Assembly (NCBI GenBank): GCA_947503395.1
Contig: CANNDP010000012.1
Coordinates: 1 to 17,931, forward strand
Reading direction: 5' to 3'
Origin: Actinomycetota bacterium
GTDB taxonomy: Bacteria > Actinomycetota > Actinomycetes > Nanopelagicales > Nanopelagicaceae
Length of the DNA: 17,931 bases
Both the position numbers and the translations under genes were made by a program. Below the pieces are notes generated by a model, which saw only the letters and a list, made by a program, of their open reading frames with translations, had not been told where the DNA came from and made no database searches. Shown here one piece after another: positions 14,112 through 17,931 of this stretch (the first letter of the stretch is position 1; the number at the start of each line of letters is the position of its first letter).

Positions 14112-15347
14112 GTGGCAGCGACAGATAAACAACTACATATAAAGGGACTTGGCGAGGAAATCTCAGCCCTATATAACCTGCCCTGGCACACTCCATTGGA
14201 GCATTGGCCAGAAGATGAAACTCTGGCAGCGCAACGCGGCATTTCTCGTCATATTGTCAGATTGGTTCGCTCAACACCGGATCCTGCTAGTGAAATATAT
14301 GCAGTAAAAGAAACAGTTGAAGAGTTTGCAGTGCGTGAATATGAAGCCTTGCGTGAATTAAGTTTTAGGGGAGCGCCAGCTGTTGCTCAAGTAGCAATTG
14401 TTACTAATCGCTATAGTCAAAACGGCGAAGAATTACCTTGCGCAATTGTTACTAGATTCTTGCCTTACTCACTTCCCTATCGAGTTATATTAAGTGGTCA
14501 GATAACCCAACATGAGATTACAAATATGGCAAATGCTCTGGCATATTTATTAGTCCGTCTTCACTTACTAGGATTTTGGTGGGGAGATTGCTCACTTTCA
14601 AACACTTTGTTTCGACGAGATGCAGAGGGATTTGCTGCTTATTTAGTTGATGCTGAAACTGGAGAGTTTCAAAAGAAGTTAAGTGATGGGCAGCGAGAGC
14701 ATGATTTAGAGCTTGCAAGATTTAATGTAGCCGCAGAGCTTGAAGATTTAAAGATTGCTGGCGTTCTATTTCCAGCCATGGATCCAATTAGAGCGAGTGA
14801 ATCGGTAATTACTCGCTATCGAAAGATATGGAAGTCTTTAAGTGAACCGCAGATCTTGCCAGCTGGAGATAGACATGCGGTTGAAAGAGCGATGCGATCA
14901 CTTCAAGATATTGGTTTTGCTGTTGAAGAAGTTGATATTCAATTAGCAGGGGATAAATCAACGGTGACCTTTATTCCAAAGCTAGTTGCTCCTAACTATC
15001 ACTCACAAAGATTAATTGAACTAATGGGTCTTGAAACTGAAGAACTACAAGCAAAGCGGATATTGGCCTCATTTGATCGTTTTAGATCTCGCGAAATTGA
15101 AAAGACTCCCAAGAGAGAAGAAGCTGCCAAACGCTGGCTTGATGAAGTTTTCTATAAGGTCATAAATGCAGTTCCTGCTGCAATGCGAGGACGAGTAGAG
15201 AACGCTCAGCTCTTTCATGAAGTACTTGAACATCGCTGGTATTTGGGTGAGAAGGCAGGGCGAGATTTAGGCCTTGAATTTGCTACCAATGAATACATTT
15301 CAAAGGTATTGCCAGAGAGAATGGATTCCGGTGCTCCAAGTCTTTGA
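14112..15347 (+). CDS. DUF4032 protein with kinase-fold N-terminal domain
   Basis: A 411-residue cytosolic protein of a family conserved in Actinobacteria. The N-terminal half looks like a lipopolysaccharide-kinase or RIO-like protein kinase fold with its catalytic set intact: A-V-K-E with K66 (ATP lysine), E76/E78 in the next helix, the catalytic loop H-L-L-G-F-W-W-G-D-C-S-L-S-N with D159 and N164, and a metal-binding D180 in Y-L-V-D-A-E-T-G-E. The C-terminal half (about 215-400) corresponds to the DUF4032 region, alpha-helical with Y-R-K-I-W and H-R-W-Y-L-G-E-K motifs. Target unknown. Start is GTG 14112. It lies 12 bp ahead of the thioredoxin-TPR gene, suggesting a joint transcript through the MFS gene. 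Confidence 0.85.
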   Translation: MAATDKQLHIKGLGEEISALYNLPWHTPLEHWPEDETLAAQRGISRHIVRLVRSTPDPASEIYAVKETVEEFAVREYEALRELSFRGAPAVAQVAIVTNRYSQNGEELPCAIVTRFLPYSLPYRVILSGQITQHEITNMANALAYLLVRLHLLGFWWGDCSLSNTLFRRDAEGFAAYLVDAETGEFQKKLSDGQREHDLELARFNVAAELEDLKIAGVLFPAMDPIRASESVITRYRKIWKSLSEPQILPAGDRHAVERAMRSLQDIGFAVEEVDIQLAGDKSTVTFIPKLVAPNYHSQRLIELMGLETEELQAKRILASFDRFRSREIEKTPKREEAAKRWLDEVFYKVINAVPAAMRGRVENAQLFHEVLEHRWYLGEKAGRDLGLEFATNEYISKVLPERMDSGAPSL

Positions 15348-15359
15348 GAGAATAACGCT

Positions 15360-16232
15360 ATGAGCATGCCTCCTGCTGGTTTTGGTCGAGCTTTTGATTT
15401 GAGCTCGCTGACTAAACCAAAAGTTGAAGTGGAAGCCACTTCAAGTGATGAAGCAACTGTTGAAAACTTTATGGCTGATTATGTCGGCCGTTCTAAAGAA
15501 AAGCCCGTGGTACTTCTGGCCTACTCACCAAGAAGTGCGGCAACTGTTGAACTAAGGCAATTAATGGCAAGTATTGCAAAAGAAGATAACGATAGTTGGA
15601 TTTTTGGAGCAATAAATGCTGATACTCAAGTGCAATTAGTACAAGCGCTTAAAATTACTGCTGTTCCATTTGCAATTGCCTTTATAAATGAGCAACCTGT
15701 AGCACTCTTTGATCGAATCTATCCAAGAGAACAGATTGTCATGGTTATTACTAAATTATTTGAATTAGCCAAAGAGCAGGGTTTAAAGGTTCAAGTCCCA
15801 GAGGTCAAAGAGATTCCAATGGAGCCAGAGGAGGCAGCTGCCCTCAGCGCTTTAGAGAAGAGCGATTATTCGGGAGCTGCAATGGCTTATCGAAATTGGC
15901 TTATGAGAAAACCTGATGAGCCAGTTGCCAAAATTGGACTTGCACAGTGCGAGTTAATGATTCGTATCTCAGCCCTCAATCCATCTCTAACTATCAAAGA
16001 TGCCGATAGTGATCCCACTTCGATAGAGAAAGCAGTAATGGCAGCCGATGTTGAGATTGCACAAGGGCTTCAGAAAAACGCATTTGCTAGGCTTATAAAT
16101 TTTGTAAAAAACTCCAGTGGGGATGAGAAGAAGAGAGCCAAAGAGCACCTATTATTACTCTTCCAGTTAGTTGATCCTGCCGATCCTGATTTGATCCGTT
16201 CTAGAAATGAGTTAGCGAGCGCCTTGTTTTGA
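15360..16232 (+). CDS. CnoX/YbbN-like thioredoxin-fold TPR protein without CxxC
   Basis: A 290-residue cytosolic protein. The N-terminal thioredoxin fold (about 32-138) keeps the cis-proline loop I-T-A-V-P103-F but reads A-Y-S-P-R-S-A where W-C-G-P-C is expected, so both redox cysteines are gone; the sole cysteine, C197, lies in the helical part. The C-terminal half is TPR-like (L-E-K-S-D-Y-S-G-A-A-M-A-Y) and ends with the YbbN signature L-F-Q-L-V-D-P then R-N-E-L-A-S-A-L-F. E. coli CnoX, also without a full CxxC, acts as a holdase working with GroEL; a chaperone-like rather than reductase role is inferred. ATG 15360 is used; ATG 15366 is possible. A related gene sits next to glgB in M. tuberculosis. 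Confidence 0.88.
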   Translation: MSMPPAGFGRAFDLSSLTKPKVEVEATSSDEATVENFMADYVGRSKEKPVVLLAYSPRSAATVELRQLMASIAKEDNDSWIFGAINADTQVQLVQALKITAVPFAIAFINEQPVALFDRIYPREQIVMVITKLFELAKEQGLKVQVPEVKEIPMEPEEAAALSALEKSDYSGAAMAYRNWLMRKPDEPVAKIGLAQCELMIRISALNPSLTIKDADSDPTSIEKAVMAADVEIAQGLQKNAFARLINFVKNSSGDEKKRAKEHLLLLFQLVDPADPDLIRSRNELASALF

Positions 16233-17428
16233 ATAAACCTCTAGAACGTAGCGAATTACGCCACCTGCAAGCCTTCTTCTTCCTATTTGGACTTGGAATT
16301 ATGTGCCTGGCTCCCAGGCTTCCGGATATCAAGGCAAATCTCGATGTTTCCACTTCCTACTTTGGGTTCTTGATGAGCACAGGCTCGATTGGTGCTTTAT
16401 CTGCTCAATTGGTTATGGGCCACATCGTTCATCGACTAGGGGTTTATAGAGTTTTGATCTATAGCTCAACACTTACATATTTAACTCTTGGACTTTTGAT
16501 TGAACTAAAGAGCGCACCGATTTATCTAATAGTTAATGTCCTCTGTGGTTTTGCTTGGGCCTCCTATCACATCGCAATTAATGCTCAGGCTCTACATCGT
16601 CAGCATGAAAGCGGCAAACAGATAATTCCTATGCTCCATGGCCTTTGGAGCGCGGGAGCTGTAACTACAGCATTTATTGCACTCTTAATTTCATCATTTG
16701 TTTCATTGAACTGGCATATTCTGACTTTAATCTCACTAGTTTATTTACTGACTCTTCGTTCAATAAACGCCTCCAAGGCGTATCTATTGCAAGGCCATGA
16801 GGTTACTGAAGATGATGAGGTTATAACCTTTAAAAAGATGATTACCTCCTTTCAAATTGATTGGGTTGTCAGCCTTGGCTTTTTATGTGCCTTGCTCCTT
16901 GAGGTTTCGATCGGCGATTGGGCAACAATTATGGCCCGTCAAGAATTTGAAGTGAGTAAATCCGTTGCAGTTACGCCTTATTTCTTATTTATGGGAGCGA
17001 TGATTATTGGTCGCCTGACTTATAGTCGAATCAAAGGTAATCGCAGTGATAAAGAGCTTGTTCAACCATTCGTAGTTATGGGCGGAACAATATTTCTTAC
17101 CTGTCTGGCACTTAGCATGCAGATAAAAGAGAGCAACTTAATTCTTGGATACACCATCTTTTGTCTAGGATTTTTACTAACTGGCTTTGGAATTTCATTT
17201 GTTGGTCCTCTATTTTTCGGCTATGCCAGCGCCCGCTCCAATAAACCAGGTGGAGTTGCGGTGGCAGAACTTGGCGCCATGAATCAGGTGCTCACTTTCA
17301 TCTGCCGCGGAGTAATCTCCCTTGTTGCAGGGGCTGCAACTCTGCCTATTGCGATGGCAATTCCTGGTCTTATGTTGATTCTCGTGGCTTTCTTTGTATC
17401 AGCAGCAAGTCAGCCTAAGCGAGGCTAA
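16229..17428 (+). CDS. Major facilitator superfamily transporter, YbjJ-like
   Basis: A 399-residue membrane protein with about 12 hydrophobic helices and a polar central loop (about 185-208, E-V-T-E-D-D-E-V). The MFS loop 2-3 signature appears as G-H-I-V-H-R-L-G (64-71), with His in place of the usual Asp. A-I-N-A-Q-A-L (116-122), M-L-H-G-L-W-S-A-G-A (135-144) and E-V-S-I-G-D-W-A resemble the YbjJ/FucP-like branch; substrate unknown. The TTG start at 16229 overlaps the TGA of the preceding thioredoxin-like gene by 4 bp (TTGA), so translation is likely coupled. The next start candidates fall inside the first membrane helix. Its TAA overlaps the TAG of convergent glgB. Confidence 0.87.
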   Translation: MNKPLERSELRHLQAFFFLFGLGIMCLAPRLPDIKANLDVSTSYFGFLMSTGSIGALSAQLVMGHIVHRLGVYRVLIYSSTLTYLTLGLLIELKSAPIYLIVNVLCGFAWASYHIAINAQALHRQHESGKQIIPMLHGLWSAGAVTTAFIALLISSFVSLNWHILTLISLVYLLTLRSINASKAYLLQGHEVTEDDEVITFKKMITSFQIDWVVSLGFLCALLLEVSIGDWATIMARQEFEVSKSVAVTPYFLFMGAMIIGRLTYSRIKGNRSDKELVQPFVVMGGTIFLTCLALSMQIKESNLILGYTIFCLGFLLTGFGISFVGPLFFGYASARSNKPGGVAVAELGAMNQVLTFICRGVISLVAGAATLPIAMAIPGLMLILVAFFVSAASQPKRG

Positions 17429-17931
17429 TTACGCTTTAGCCAGATAGTTGCAAGTGGAGCCAGGCGAATAACTGCCGAATATTCAAAACCTCTGTGTTGA
17501 ATCTGCTCAACTTTTATCTGACTATTTATTACGCCAGATCCGCCATATTTCACTTCATCTGTGTTTAGAACCTCAATCCAATCTCCTGACTTAGGAATTG
17601 GAAGGTGATATTGCTCGTGGGGAACTGGGGAAAAATTTGTAATTGAGATTACTTGAGATCCATCATCAGCCGAGCGAAGATATGCCAGAGTATTTCCTGA
17701 TTGATCATCACCAACTAACCAAGTAAAACCATCGCTTGAACTATCCCTCTGCCAGAGCGCAGGGTTTTGTCTATAGAGTGAATTTAGATCTCTGACTAAA
17801 TCTTGAACTCCCTTATGTTCGCCATATTGAGTCAAATGCCAATCCAGTGACTTCTCATGGCTCCACTCATCATTTTGAGCAAATTCAGAGCCCATAAATA
17901 GCAATTTCTTCCCAGGATGAGACCACATATA
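17425..17931 (-). CDS. glgB: 1,4-alpha-glucan branching enzyme, C-terminal part (runs off right edge)
   Basis: The last 168 codons of GlgB, which forms alpha-1,6 branches in glycogen. The frame stays open to the window edge, so the CDS is partial at its 5' end. Visible are the end of the GH13 barrel (M-W-S-H-P-G-K-K-L-L-F-M-G-S-E-F, then E-W-S-H-E-K-S-L-D-W-H-L) and the C-terminal beta domain (F-S-P-V-P-H-E-Q-Y, a region often reading FTPVPR-Y, and the final A-T-I-W-L). The catalytic Asp and Glu lie outside the window. It converges on the MFS gene with a 4 bp overlap. Glycogen metabolism genes probably continue to the right. Confidence 0.93.
   Translation of the reverse strand, partial: YMWSHPGKKLLFMGSEFAQNDEWSHEKSLDWHLTQYGEHKGVQDLVRDLNSLYRQNPALWQRDSSSDGFTWLVGDDQSGNTLAYLRSADDGSQVISITNFSPVPHEQYHLPIPKSGDWIEVLNTDEVKYGGSGVINSQIKVEQIQHRGFEYSAVIRLAPLATIWLKRN

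Noticed and set aside
1..17931. CRISPR arrays, insertion sequences, att sites, tRNA/rRNA genes or a defence system
   Set aside because: No direct-repeat arrays, transposase motifs, inverted terminal repeats or RNA-gene signatures were seen; the gene content is housekeeping or transport.

Overview
The window reads as a compact chromosome segment from a low-to-moderate-GC, streamlined actinobacterium. The best guess is a freshwater Nanopelagicales (acI, 'Ca. Planktophila/Nanopelagicus') type. The actinobacterial assignment rests on an ATP synthase delta subunit of about 280 residues with a duplicated N-domain, an alpha subunit with a C-terminal extension, MurA carrying Asp in place of the catalytic Cys, a small Zn-finger protein family typical of Actinobacteria, a DUF4032 protein, and a gene order like the Mycobacterium tuberculosis atp-PduO-murA-thioredoxin-glgB neighbourhood (recalled, not searched). 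The streamlining inference comes from near-zero intergenic space, overlapping stop codons and divergent genes separated by 22-37 bp. Taxonomy is inferred; no rRNA gene is present.

Region 1 (1-7538, + strand): a complete F-type ATP synthase operon, atpB-atpE-atpF-atpH-atpA-atpG-atpD-atpC. An exported protein of unknown function (6786-7538) starts inside the end of atpC and has a C-terminus resembling peptidase inhibitor I78. The epsilon subunit (atpC) is only 87 residues and lacks the C-terminal helical domain.

Region 2 (7543-10748): murA (-), a PduO-type cob(I)alamin adenosyltransferase (+), a two-gene minus-strand unit (a secreted four-cysteine protein followed by a one-helix DUF2007-like membrane protein), and a small Cys/His zinc-binding protein (+).

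Region 3 (10745-14079): an aldehyde dehydrogenase (-), an alpha/beta hydrolase (+) and an AI-2E family membrane permease (-).

Region 4 (14112-17931): a plus-strand run of a kinase-fold DUF4032 protein, a CnoX/YbbN-like thioredoxin-TPR protein without CxxC, and an MFS transporter. It meets the 3' end of glgB (-), which runs off the right edge.

Every convergent pair ends with stop codons overlapping or within 4 bp. Three of the four divergent pairs are separated by gaps of only 22-37 bp holding overlapping or inverted -10-like hexamers, and several starts look leaderless. There are no tRNA or rRNA genes, CRISPR arrays, insertion sequences or convincing intrinsic terminators, and no gene-free stretch exceeds 300 bases. 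No clear new multi-gene system is evident. The most novel items are the I78-like exported protein attached to the atp operon, the apparent rewiring of ATP synthase inhibition, and the compact bidirectional promoter architecture.
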